Shown: positions 34,901 through 46,400 of the stretch, piece after piece
Position numbering within the stretch: the first letter of the stretch is position 1
Layout of the letters: every line of letters begins with the position of its first letter
NCBI GenBank assembly: GCA_963966185.1
Contig: CAWZYM010000149.1
Span: 518,729 to 582,728 of the forward strand
Source of the DNA: Rhabditoides inermis
Taxonomy: Eukaryota > Nematoda > Chromadorea > Rhabditida > Rhabditidae
DNA length: 64,000 bases
Direction of reading: 5' to 3'
The notes under the pieces: model-generated
The model's input: only the letters and a program-made list of their open reading frames with translations
Told to the model about the DNA's origin: nothing
Database searches by the model: none
Made by a program: the position numbers and the translations under genes

Positions 34901-37335
34901 TCGTTGTTGATTGAGTCGTGAAAACGCTTGTTGAGCTCTCTGTTGTAGAAGAGGAAGGTGTCGTTGTTGTAGAGTCAGTCTTCGTTGATTGCGGGATCGT
35001 TGTGGAAACGCGGGATGAGCTCTCTGATGTAAAGGAGGAAGGAGTCGTTAATGATTCAGGGCTTGTCGTGGAAACGCTTGATGAGCTTTCCGTTGTAGAA
35101 GTCAGTGAGGCTGTTGTGAGTGGAAAAGTTGTAGAGTCAGTCGTCGTTGTTTGCGAGATCGTTGTGGAGACGCTCGATGAGCTCTCTTTTGTAGAGGAGG
35201 CAGGTATAGTTGTTGTAGAAACAGTCGTTGACTGAGAACTTGTCGTGGAAACGGTTGATGAGCTCTTCTCTGTAGAAGTCAGTGAGGCTGTTGTGAGTGA
35301 AAAAGTTGTAGAGTCAGTCGTCGTTGATTGCGGATCCGTTGTGGAGACGCTCGATGAGCTCTCTGTTGTAGAGAAGGAAGGTATGGTTGTTGTAGAGTCA
35401 GTTGTTGTTGATTGAGGGTTTGTTGTGGAAACGCTCGATGAGCTCTCCATTGTAGAGGTCAGTGAGGCTGTTAACGGAAAAGTTGTAAAGTCAGTCGTCG
35501 TTGATTGCGAGATCGTTGTGGAGACGCTCGATGAGCTCTCTGTTGTAGAGGAGAAAGGTATCGATGTTGTAGAGTCAGTCGTCGTTGATTGCGGATCCGT
35601 TGTGGAGACGCTCGATGAGCCCCTTTTTGTAGAAGAGAAAGAAGTCGTTGTTGATTGTGGGCTCGTCGTGAAAACGCTTGTTGAGCTCTCCGTTGTAGAA
35701 GTCAGTGAGGCTGTTGTGAGTGGAGAAGTTGTAGATTCAGTCGTCGTTGATTGCGGAATTGTTGTGGAAATGCTGGATGAGCTCTTTGATGTAGAGAAAA
35801 AAGGAGTCGTTGTAGACTCAGGGTTTGTCGTGGGAACGCTCGATGAACTTTCTGTTATAGAGGAGGAAGGTGTCGTTGTTGTAGAGTCAGTCTTCGTTGA
35901 TTGCGGGATCGTTGTGGAAAAGCTGAATAAGCTCTCTGATGTAGAGAAGGAAGGAGTCGTTGTTGAAGAGTCAGTCGTCGTTGACTGTGGGTTTGTTGTG
36001 GAGACGCTCGATGAGCTCTCCATTGTAGAAAAGGAAGGTGTCGTTGTTGTAGAGACAGTCGTTGACTGAGGATTTGTCGTGGAAACGCTTGATGAGCTTT
36101 CCTCTGTAGAAAACAGTGAGGCTGTTGTGAATGAAGAAGTAGTCGTCGTTGATTGCGGATTCGTTGTGGAGACGTTCGATGAGCTCTCTGTTGTAGAGAA
36201 GGAAAGTATGGTTGTTGTAGAGTTAGTTGTTGTTAATTGAGGGTTTGTCGTGAAAACGCTTGATGGGCTCTCCGTTGTAGAAGTCAGTGAGACTGTTGTG
36301 ATTGGAGAAGTTGTAGAGTCAGTCGTCGTTGATTGCGGGATCGTTGTGAAAACGCTGAATGAGCTCTCTGATGTAGAGGAGGAAGAAGTCGTTGTTGATT
36401 CAGGGTTTGTTGTGGAAACGCTAGTTGAACTGTCTGTTGTAGAGAAGGAAAGTGTCGATGTTGTAGAGTCAGTCGTCGTTGATTGAGGGCTTGTCGTAGA
36501 AACGCTTGTTGAGCTCTCGGTTGTAGAGGAGGAAAGTGTCGTTGTTGTAGAGTCAGTTGTTGTTGATTGAATGTTTGTTGTGGAAACGCTCGATGAGCTC
36601 TCTGTTGCAGAGGAGGAAGGAAACGTTGTTGATACAAGGTTCGTCGTGGAAACGCTTATTGAGCTTTCTGTCGTAGAGGAGGAAGGTGTCGTTGTTGTAA
36701 AGTCAGTCGTCGTTGATTGCGAATCCGTTGTGGAGACGCTCGATAAGCGCTCTCTTGTAGAAGAGGAATGTGTCGTTGTTTTAGAGTCAGTTGTCGTTAA
36801 TTGCGAGCTCGTCGTGGAAACGCTCAATAAGCTCTCTGTTGTAGAGAAGATAGGAGTCGTTGTTGATTGAGGTTTTGTCGTGGAAACGCTTACTGAGCTT
36901 TCTGTTGTGAAGAAGGAAGGTGTCGTTGTTGTAGAGTCAGTCGTCGTGGATTGCGGCCCCGTTGTGGAGACGCTCGATGAGCTCTCTATTGTAGAGGAGG
37001 AAGGTGTCGTTGTTATAGAGTCAGTCGTCGTTGACTGTGGGTTTGTTGTGGAGACGCTCGATGAGCTCCCCGTTGTAGAAAAGGAAGGTGTCGTTGTTGT
37101 AGAATCAGTGGTTGTTGATTGAGTGTTTGTTGTGGAGACGCTTGATGAGTTCTCCGTTGTAGAAGTTATTGAGGTTGTTGTGGTTGGAGAAGTTGTAGAG
37201 GCAGTCGTCGTTGATTGAGGGTTTGTTGTGGAGAAGCTCGATGAGCTCTCAGTTGTAGAGGAGGAGGGTGTCAGTGTTGTAGAGTCATTCGTTGTTGATT
37301 GAAGGCTTGTTGATACGCTCGAGAATATGTCGTCC
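31951..37335 (-). CDS. Giant mucin-like gene, exon B (degenerate 28/32-residue repeats)
   Basis: 5,385 nt, a phase 2-2 symmetric exon of 1,795 codons that could be skipped or duplicated without shifting frame. It opens with RDDIFSSVSTS, and this opening is nearly shared with exon C (RDDRSSSVSTS). It closes with TTILPINRPTVEPTTR, nearly identical to the end of exon A. The interior is Ser/Thr-rich repeats around SSSSVSTTNPQSTTTDSTT, more diverged than in exon C and mixed with shorter variants such as SSTKESSSSVSTTISQSTT. A methionine start at 37382 preceded by Lys/Arg-rich residues would lie inside the intron and is not needed. No other domain is seen. Probably part of a secreted O-glycosylated polypeptide, by composition. 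Confidence 0.8.
32030..37310 (-). repeat. Exon B Ser/Thr repeat array
   Basis: Tandem units related to the exon C 28/32-residue family but with more substitutions and in-frame length variants, for example losses that leave QSTTVSTTTIPASST. The right end carries three near-copies of a block including SSTKESSSSVSTTISQS (32.1-32.5 kb). It looks older than the exon C array. Confidence 0.75.
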
Positions 37336-37455
37336 CTAAATTTGATTTTCAATCTTACGTTTAATTTTTTTTTCAATCTCACGTGTTAGTTCAAAAATGT
37401 AACTTCAAACAGTACAAGCCAACGTTTTATCATGTATAATGTTGACTAGATATAC
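37336..37455 (-). other. Intron between exons A and B (120 nt)
   Basis: On the minus strand the intron begins GTATATCTAG and ends AAATTTAG. It joins CG to G and so restores an Arg codon, with an in-frame RDD immediately after. It contains the stop that would otherwise end exon A. Its first ~30 nt closely resemble the start of the next intron (31850-31950), so the two are paralogous. Confidence 0.75.
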
Positions 37456-40400
37456 CGAGTCGTCGGTTCAAACGTAGGGCGATTGGTGGGTAGTATGGTC
37501 GTAGATGATATTATCATTGTCGACTGAACACTCGTTAATGACGTAAATGACAGTTCAGACGTTGTCATTGGGGGCAATGTGGTTGATTCTGAAGAGCTGG
37601 TAATAGCGCTTGTTCCGAGAGAAGCTAACGTAGTAGATTCTGAACCGGTTGTCGCCTGTTCACTTCTGGATGACAGTTCAGATGATGTGGTGGGCTTTGA
37701 AGTGATGAAATCAGAGAGAGTACTCGTCGTATCTACGGCTTTGCTCAAAGTCGGGTTAAGCGTCGTCGAGTCAGCAGTGAAGGAAGTCATCTCTGTATTT
37801 GCGGATAAAGCCGTTTCTGTAGTTGTAGTTTCACCGGTCGTTTGCACACTTGTGGTTGGCATGTCTGACGTGACAGAGTGTGTTGTCGTCGTATCAGTGG
37901 AGCTGCTCGATCTCGGAGTAAGCGTCGTCGAGTCAGCGGTGGAAGAATCCGTTTTTGTAGTTGTAGTTTCACCGGTGGTTTGCACACTTGTGGGTGGAAT
38001 AGTTGACGCGGCCGTCGTATCAGTGGAACTGCTCGATCTCGGAGTGAGCGTCGTCGAGTCAGCGGTGGATGAAGCCGTTTCTGTAGTTGTAGTTTCACCG
38101 GTCGTTTGCTCACTTGTGGTTGGCATGTCTGACGTGACAGAGTAAGTTGTCGTCGTATCAGTGGAGCTGCCCGATCTCGGAGTGAGCGTCGTCGAGTGAG
38201 CGGTGGATGAAGCCGTTTCTGTAGTTGTAGTTTCACCGGTCGTTTGCACACTTGTGGTTGGCATGTCTGACGTGACAGAGTGTGTTGTCGTCGTATCAGT
38301 GGAGCTGCTCGAGGTCGGATTGAGCTTCGTCGAGTCAACGGTAGATGAAGCCGTTTCTGTATTTGTAGTTTCACCGGTCGTTTGCAGACTTGTGGTTGGA
38401 ATAGTTGACGCGGGCGTTGTATCAGTGGACCTGCTCGAGGTCGGAATGAGCGTCGTCGAGTCAGCGGTGGATGGAGCCGTTTCTGTAGATGTAGTTGCAC
38501 CGGTCGTTTGCACACTTGTTGTTGGAATAGTTGACGCGGCCGTCGTATCAGTGGAGCTGCTCGAGGTCGGAGTGAGCGTCGTCGAGTCAGCGGTGGATGA
38601 AGCCGTTTCTGTAGTTGTAGTTTTACCGGTCGTTTGCACCATTGTGGGTGGAATGGTTGACGCGGCAGAGAGCGTTGTCGTCGTTTCAGTGGAGCTGATC
38701 GAGGTCGGATTGAGCGTCGTCGAGGCAGCGGTGGATGAAGCCGTTTCTGTAGTTGTAGTTTCACCGGTCGTTTGCACACTTGTGGTTGGCATGTCTGACG
38801 AGACAGAGTGTGTTGTCGTCGTATCAGTGGAGCTGCTCGATCTCGGAGTGAGCGTCGTCGAGTCAGCGGTGGATGAAGCCGTTTCTGTAGTTGTAGTTTC
38901 ACCGGTCGTTTGCTTACTTGTTGTTGGAATGGCTGACGTGACAGAGTGTGTTGTCGTCGTATCAGTGAAGCTGCTTGATTTGGGAGTGAAAGTCGTCGAG
39001 TCAGCGGTAGATGAAGACGTTTCTGTAGTTGTAGTTTCACCGGTCGTTTGCACACTTGTGGGTGGAATAGTTGACGCGGCAGACAGCGTAGTCGTCGTAT
39101 CAGTGAAACTGTTCGAGATCGGAGTGGGCGTCGTCGAGTCAGCGGTGGATGAAGCCGTTTTTGTTGTTGTAGTTTCACCGGTCGTTTGCACACTTGTGGT
39201 TAGAATGGCTGACGTGACAGAATTTGTTGTCGTCGTATCAGTGGAGCTGATCGAGGTCGAAATGAGCGTCGTCGAGACAGCGGTGGATGAAGTCGTTTCT
39301 GTAGTTGTAGTTTCACCGGTCGTTTGCACACTTGTGGTTGGCATGTCTGACGTGACAGAGTGTGTTGTCGTCGTATCAGTGGAGCTGCTCGATCTCGGAG
39401 TGAGCGTCGTCGAGTCAGCGGTGGATGAAGCCGTTTCTGTAGTTGTAGTTTCACAGGTCGTTTGCTCACTTGTGGTTGGCATGTCTGACGTGACAGAGTA
39501 AGTTGTCGTCGTATCAGTGGAGCTGCCTGATCTCGGAGTGAGCGTCGTCGAGTCAGCGGTGGATGTATCCGTTTCTGTAGTTGTAAATTCACCGGTTGTT
39601 TGCACACTTGTGAGTGGAATAGTTGACGCGGCCGTCGTATCAGTGGAGCTGCTCAAGGTCGGAATGAGCGTCGTCGAGTCAGCGGTGGTTGAAGCCGTTT
39701 CTGTAGGTGTAATTGCACCGGTCGTTTGCAAACTTGTTGTTGGAATGGCTGACGTGACAGAATTTGTTGTCGTCGTATCAGTGGAGCTGCTCGAGGTCAG
39801 AATGAGCGTCGTCGAGTTAACGGAGGACGAGGCCGTTTCTGTAGTTGTAGTTTTACCGGTCGTTTGCACTATTGTGGGTGGAATGGTTGACGCGGCAAAA
39901 AGCGTTGTCGTCGTTTCAGTGGAGCTGATCGAGGTCGGATTGAGCGTCGTCGAGACAGCGGTGGATGAAGCCGTTTCTGTAGTTGTAGTTTTACCGGTCG
40001 TTTGCACACTTGTGGTTGGCATGTCTGACGAGACAGAGTGTGTTGTCGTCGTATCAGTGGAGCTGCTCGATCTCGGAGTGAGCGTCGTCGAGTCAGCGGT
40101 GGATGAAGCCGTTTCTGTAGTTGTAGTTTCACCGGTCGTTTGCTCACTTGTGGTTGGCATGTCTGACGTGACAGAGTAAGTTGTCGTCGTTCCAGTGGAG
40201 CTGCCCGATCTTGGAGTGAGCGTCGTCGAGTCAGCGGTGGATGAATCCGTTTCTGTAGTTGTAGTTTCACCGGTTGTTTGCACACTTGTGGGTGGAATAG
40301 TTGACGCGGCCGTCGTATCAGTGGAGCTGCTCGAGGTCGGAATGAGCGTCGTCGAGTCAGCGGTGGTTGAAGCCGTTTCTGTAGGTGTAATTGCACCGGT

Positions 40401-43400
40401 CGTTTGCACACTTGTTGTTGGAATAGTTGACGCGGCCGTCGTATCAGTGGAGCTGCTCGAGGTCGGAGTGAGCGTCGTCGAGTCAGCGGTGGATGAAGCC
40501 GTTTCTGTAGTTGTAGTTTCACCGGTCGTTTGCTCACTTGTGGTTGGCATGTCTGACGTGACAGAGTGTGTTGTCGTCGTATCAGTGGAGCTGCTCGAGG
40601 TCGGATTGAGCTTCGTCGAGTCAACGGTAGATGAAGCCGTTTCTGTAATTGTAGTTTCACCGGTCGTTTGCACACTTGTGGTTGGAATAGTTGACGCGGC
40701 CGTCGTATCAGTGGAGCTGCTCGAGGTCGGAATGAGCGTCGTCGAGTCAGCGGTGGATGGAGCCGTTTCTGTAGATGTAGTTGCACCGGTCGTTTGCACA
40801 CTTGTTGTTGGAATAGTCGACGCGGCCGTCGTATCAGTGGAGCTGCTCGAGGTCGGAGTGAGCGTCGTCGAGTCAGCGGTGGATGAAGCCGTTTCTGTAG
40901 TTGTAGTTTCACCGGTCGTTTGCACACTTGTGGGTGGAATGGTTGATGCGGCAGAGAGCGTAGTCGTTGTATCAGCGGAGCTGCTCGAGGTCGGAGTGAG
41001 CGTCGTCGAGTCAGCGGTGGATGAAGCCGTTTCTGTAGTTGTAGTTTCACCGGTCGTTTGCACACTCGTGGTTGGCATGTCTGACGTGACAAAGTGTGTT
41101 GTCGTCGTATCAGTGGAGCTACTCGAGGTCGGGATGAGCGTCGTTGAGTCAGCGGTGGATGGAGCCGTTTCTGTATATGTAGTTGCACCGGTCGTTTGCC
41201 CACTTGTTGTTGGCATGTCTGACGTGACAGAGTGTGTTGTCGTCGCATCAGTGGAGCTGTTCGAGGTCGGTGTGAGCGTCGTCGAGTCAGCGGTGGATGA
41301 ATCCATTTCTGTAGTTGTAGTTTCACCGGTCGTTTGCACACTTGTGGTTCGAATAGTGGACGCGGCAGACAGCGTAATCGTCGTATCAGTGGAGCTGCTC
41401 GAGGTTGAAATGAGCGTCGTCGAGTCAGCGGTGGATGAATCCGTTTCTGTAGATGTAGTTGCACCGGTCGTTTGCACACTTGTTGTTGGAGTAGTTGACG
41501 TGACAGAGTGTGTTGTCGTCGTGTCAGTGGAGCTGCTCGAGGTCGGAATGAGCGTCGTCGAGTCAACGATAGATGAAGCCGTTTCAGTAAATGTATTTTT
41601 ACCGGTCGTTTGCACACTTGTAGTTGGAATAGTTGACGCGGCCGTCGTATCAGTGGAGCTGCTCGAGGTTGGAGTGAGCGTCGTCGATGTAGCGGTGGAT
41701 GAAGCCGTTTCTGTAGTTGTAGTTTCACCGGTCGTTTGCTCACTTGTGGTTGGCATGTCTGACGTGGCAGAGTGTGTGGTCGTCGTATCAGTGGAGCTGC
41801 TCGATCTGGGAGTGAGCGTCGTCGAGTCAGCGGTGGATGAATCCGTTTCTGTAGTTGTAGTTTCACCGGTCGTTCGCACACTTGTGGTTAGATTAGTTGA
41901 CGCGGCCGTCGTATCAGTGTAGCTGCTCGAGGTCGGAGTGAACGTCGTCGAGTCAGCGGTGGATGGAGCCGTTTCTGTAGATGTAGTTGCACCGGTCGTT
42001 TGCACACTTGTTGTTGGAATAGTTGACGCGGCCGTCGTATCAGTGGAGCTGCTCGAGGTCGAAGTGAGCATCGTCGAGTCTGCGGTGGATGAAGCCGTTT
42101 CTGTAGTTGTAGTTTCACCGGTCGTTTGCACACTTGTGGGTGGGATGGTTGATGCGGCAGAGAGCGTAGTCGTCGTATCAGCGGAGCTGCTCGAGGTCGG
42201 AGTGAACGTCGTCGAGTCAGCGGTGGATGAAGCCGTTTCTGTAGTTGTAGTTTCACCGGTCGTTTGCACACTCATGGTTGGCATGTCTGACGTGACAGAG
42301 TGTGTTGTCGTCGTATCAGTGGAGCTGCTCGAGGTCGGGATGAGTGTCGTCGAGTCAGCAGTGGATGAAGCCGTTTCTGTATATGTAGTTGCACCGTTCG
42401 TTTGCCCACTTGTTGTTGGCATGTCTGACGTGACAGAGTGTGTTGTCGTCGTATCAGTGGAGCTGCTCGAGGTCGGAGTGAGCGTCGTCAAGTCAGCGGT
42501 GGATGTTTTCGTTTCTGTAGTTGTAGTTTCACCGGTCGTTTGCACATTTGTGGTTTGAATAGTTGACGCGGCAGACAGCGTAGTCGTCGTATTAGTGGAG
42601 CTGCTCGAGGTCGGAATGAGCGTCGTCCAGTCAGCGGTGGATAAAGCCGTTTCTGTAATTGTAGTTTCACCGGTCGTTTGCACACTTGTGGTTGGCATGG
42701 CTGACGTGACAGAGTGTTTTGTCGTCGTATCAGTGGAGCTGATCGAGGTCGGAATGAGCGTCGTCGAGACAACGGTGGATGAAGCCGTTTCTGTAGTTGT
42801 AGTTTCACCGGTCGTTTGCACGTTTGTGGTTGGAATAGTTGACGCGGCCGTCGTATCAATGAAGCTGCTCGAGGTCGGAGTGAGCGTCGTCGAGTCAGCG
42901 GTGGACGAAGCCGTTTTTGTTGTTGTAGTTTCACCGGTCGTTTGCACACTTGTGGTTAGAATGGCTGACGTGACAGAATTTGTTATCGTCGTATCAGTGG
43001 AGCTGATCGAGGTCGGAATGAGCGTCGTTGAGACAGCGGTGGATGAAGCCGTTTCTGTAGTTGTAGTTTCACCGGTCGTTTGCACACTTGTTGTTGAAAT
43101 AGTTGACGCGGCCGTCGTATTAGTGGAGCTGCTCGAGGTCGGAGTGAACGTCGTCGAGTCAGCGGTGGATGAAGCCGTTTCTGTAGTTGTAGTTTCACCG
43201 GTCGTTTGCACACTTGTGGTTGGCATGTCTGACGTGACAGAGTGTGTTGTCGTCGTATCAGTGGAGCTGCCCGATCTCGGAGTGAGCGTCGTCGAGTCAG
43301 CGGTAGATGAAGCCGTTTCTGTAATTGTAGTTTCACCGGTCGTTTGCACACTTGTGGTTGGAATAGTTGACGCGGCCGTCGTATCAGTGAAGCTGCTCGA

Positions 43401-46400
43401 GGTCGGAACTAGCGTCGTCGAGTCAGCGGTGGATGGAGCCGTTTCTGTAGATGTAGTTGCACCGGTCGTTTGCACACTTGTTGTTGGAATATTTGACGCG
43501 GCCGTCGTATCAGTGGAGCTGCTCGAGGTCGGAGTGAGCATCGTCGAGTCAGCGGTGGATGAAGCCGTTTCTGTAGTTGTAGTTTTACCGGTCGTTTGCA
43601 CACTTGTGGGTGAAATGGTTGATGCGGCAGAGAGCGTAGTCGTCGTATCAGCGGAGCTGCTCGAGGTCGGAGTGAGCGTCGTCGAGTCAGCGGTGGATGA
43701 AGCCGTTTCTGTAGTTGTAGTTTCACCGGTCGTTTGCACACTCGTGGTTGGCATGTCTGACGTGACAGAGTGTGTTGTCGTCGTATCAGCAAAGCTGCTC
43801 GAGGTCGGAGTGAGCGTCGTCGAGTCAGCGGTGGATGAAGCCGTTTCTGTAGTTGTAGTTTCACCGGTCGTTTGCACACTCGTGGTTGGAATAGTTGACG
43901 CGGGCGTTGTATCAGTGGACCTGCTCGAGGTCGAAATGAGCGTCGTCGAGTCAGCGGTGGATGGAGCCGTTTCTGTAGATGTAGTTGCACCGGTCGTTTG
44001 CACACTTGTTGTTGGATTAGTTGACGCGGCCGTCGTATCAGTGGAGCTGCTCGAGGTCGGAGTGAGCATCGTCGAGTCAGCGGTGGATGAAGCCGTTTCT
44101 GTAGTTGTAGTTTCACCGGTCGTTTGCACACTTGTGGGTGGAATGGTTGATGCGGCAGAGAGCGTAGTCGTCGTATCAGCAAAGCTGCTCGAGGTCGGAG
44201 TGAGCGTCGTCGAGTCAGCGGTGGATGAAGCCGTTTCTGTAGTTGTAGTTTCACCGGTCGTTTGCACACTCGTGGTTGGCATGTCTGACGTGACAGAGTG
44301 TGTTGTCGTCGTATCAGTGGAGCTGCTCGAGGTCGGGATGAGTGTCGTCGAGTCAGCGGTGAATGAAGCCGTTTCTGTATATGTAGTTGCACCGGTCGTT
44401 CGCACACTTGTGGTTAGATTAGTTGACGCGGCCGTCGTATCAGTGTAGCTGCTCGAGGTCGGAGTGAACGTCGTCGAGTCAGCGGTGGATGGAGCCGTTT
44501 CTGTAGATGTAGTTGCACCGGTCGTTTGCACACTTGTTGTTGGAATAGTTGACGCGGCCGTCGTGTCAGTGGAGCTGCTCGAGGTCGAAGTGAGCATCGT
44601 CGAGTCTGCGGTGGATGAAGCCGTTTCTGTAGTTGTAGTTTCACCGGTCGTTTGCACACTTGTGGGTGGGATGGTTGATGCGGCAGAGAGCGTAGTCGTC
44701 GTATCAGCGGAGCTGCTCGAGGTCGGAGTGAACGTCGTCGAGTCAGCGGTGGATGAAGCCGTTTCTGTAGTTGTAGTTTCACCGGTCGTTTGCACACTCA
44801 TGGTTGGCATGTCTGACGTGACAGAGTGTGTTGTCGTCGTATCAGTGGAGCTGCTCGAGGTCGGGATGAGTGTCGTCGAGTCAGCAGTGGATGAAGCCGT
44901 TTCTGTATATGTAGTTGCACCGTTCGTTTGCCCACTTGTTGTTGGCATGTCTGACGTGACAGAGTGTGTTGTCGTCGTATCAGTGGAGCTGCTCGAGGTC
45001 GGAGTGAGCGTCGTCAAGTCAGCGGTGGATGTTTTCGTTTCTGTAGTTGTAGTTTCACCGGTCGTTTGCACATTTGTGGTTTGAATAGTTGACGCGGCAG
45101 ACAGCGTAGTCGTCGTATTAGTGGAGCTGCTCGAGGTCGGAATGAGCGTCGTCCAGTCAGCGGTGGATAAAGCCGTTTCTGTAATTGTAGTTTCACCGGT
45201 CGTTTGCACACTTGTGGTTGGCATGGCTGACGTGACAGAGTGTTTTGTCGTCGTATCAGTGGAGCTGATCGAGGTCGGAATGAGCGTCGTCGAGACAACG
45301 GTGGATGAAGCCGTTTCTGTAGTTGTAGTTTCACCGGTCGTTTGCACGTTTGTGGTTGGAATAGTTGACGCGGCCGTCGTATCAATGAAGCTGCTCGAGG
45401 TCGGAGTGAGCGTCGTCGAGTCAGCGGTGGACGAAGCCGTTTTTGTTGTTGTAGTTTCACCGGTCGTTTGCACACTTGTGGTTAGAATGGCTGACGTGAC
45501 AGAATTTGTTGTCGTCGTATCAGTGGAGCTGATCGAGGTCGGAATGAGCGTCGTTGAGACAGCGGTGGATGAAGCCGTTTCTGTAGTTGTAGTTTCACCG
45601 GTCGTTTGCACACTTGTTGTTGAAATAGTTGACGCGGCCGTCGTATTAGTGGAGCTGCTCGAGGTCGGAGTGAACGTCGTCGAGTCAGCGGTGGATGAAG
45701 CCGTTTCTGTAGTTGTAGTTTCACCGGTCGTTTGCACACTCGTGGTTGGAATAGTTGACGCGGGCGTTGTATCAGTGGACCTGCTCGAGGTCGAAATGAG
45801 CGTCGTCGAGTCAGCGGTGGATGGAGCCGTTTCTGTAGATGTAGTTGCACCGGTCGTTTGCACACTTGTTGTTGGATTAGTTGACGCAACCGTCGTATCA
45901 GTGGAGCTGCTCGAGGTCGGAGTGAGCATCGTCGAGTCAGCGGTGGATGAAGCCGTTTCTGTAGTTGTAGTTTCACCGGTCGTTTGCACACTTGTGGGTG
46001 GAATGGTTGATGCGGCAGAGAGCGTAGTCGTCGTATCAGCAAAGCTGCTCGAGGTCGGAGTGAGCGTCGTCGAGTCAGCGGTGGATGAAGCCGTTTCTGT
46101 AGTTGTAGTTTCACCGGTCGTTTGCACACTCGTGGTTGGCATGTCTGACGTGACAGAGTGTGTTGTCGTCGTATCAGTGGAGCTGCTCGAGGTCGGGATG
46201 AGTGTCGTCGAGTCAGCGGTGAATGAAGCCGTTTCTGTATATGTAGTTGCACCGGTCGTTTGCCCACTTGTTGTTGGCATGTCTGACGTGACAGAGTGTG
46301 TTGTCGTCGTATCAGTGAAGCTGTTCGAGGTCGGAGTGAGCGTCGTCGAGTCAGCGGTGGATGAATCCGTTTCTGTAGTTGTAGTTTCACCGGTCGTTTG

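Noticed and set aside
37336..37382. Start of exon B at Met 37382 with a basic N-terminus
   Set aside because: This stretch lies inside the intron, upstream of the TTTAG acceptor. In-frame splicing from exon A explains the block better, and the peptide is not a signal sequence.
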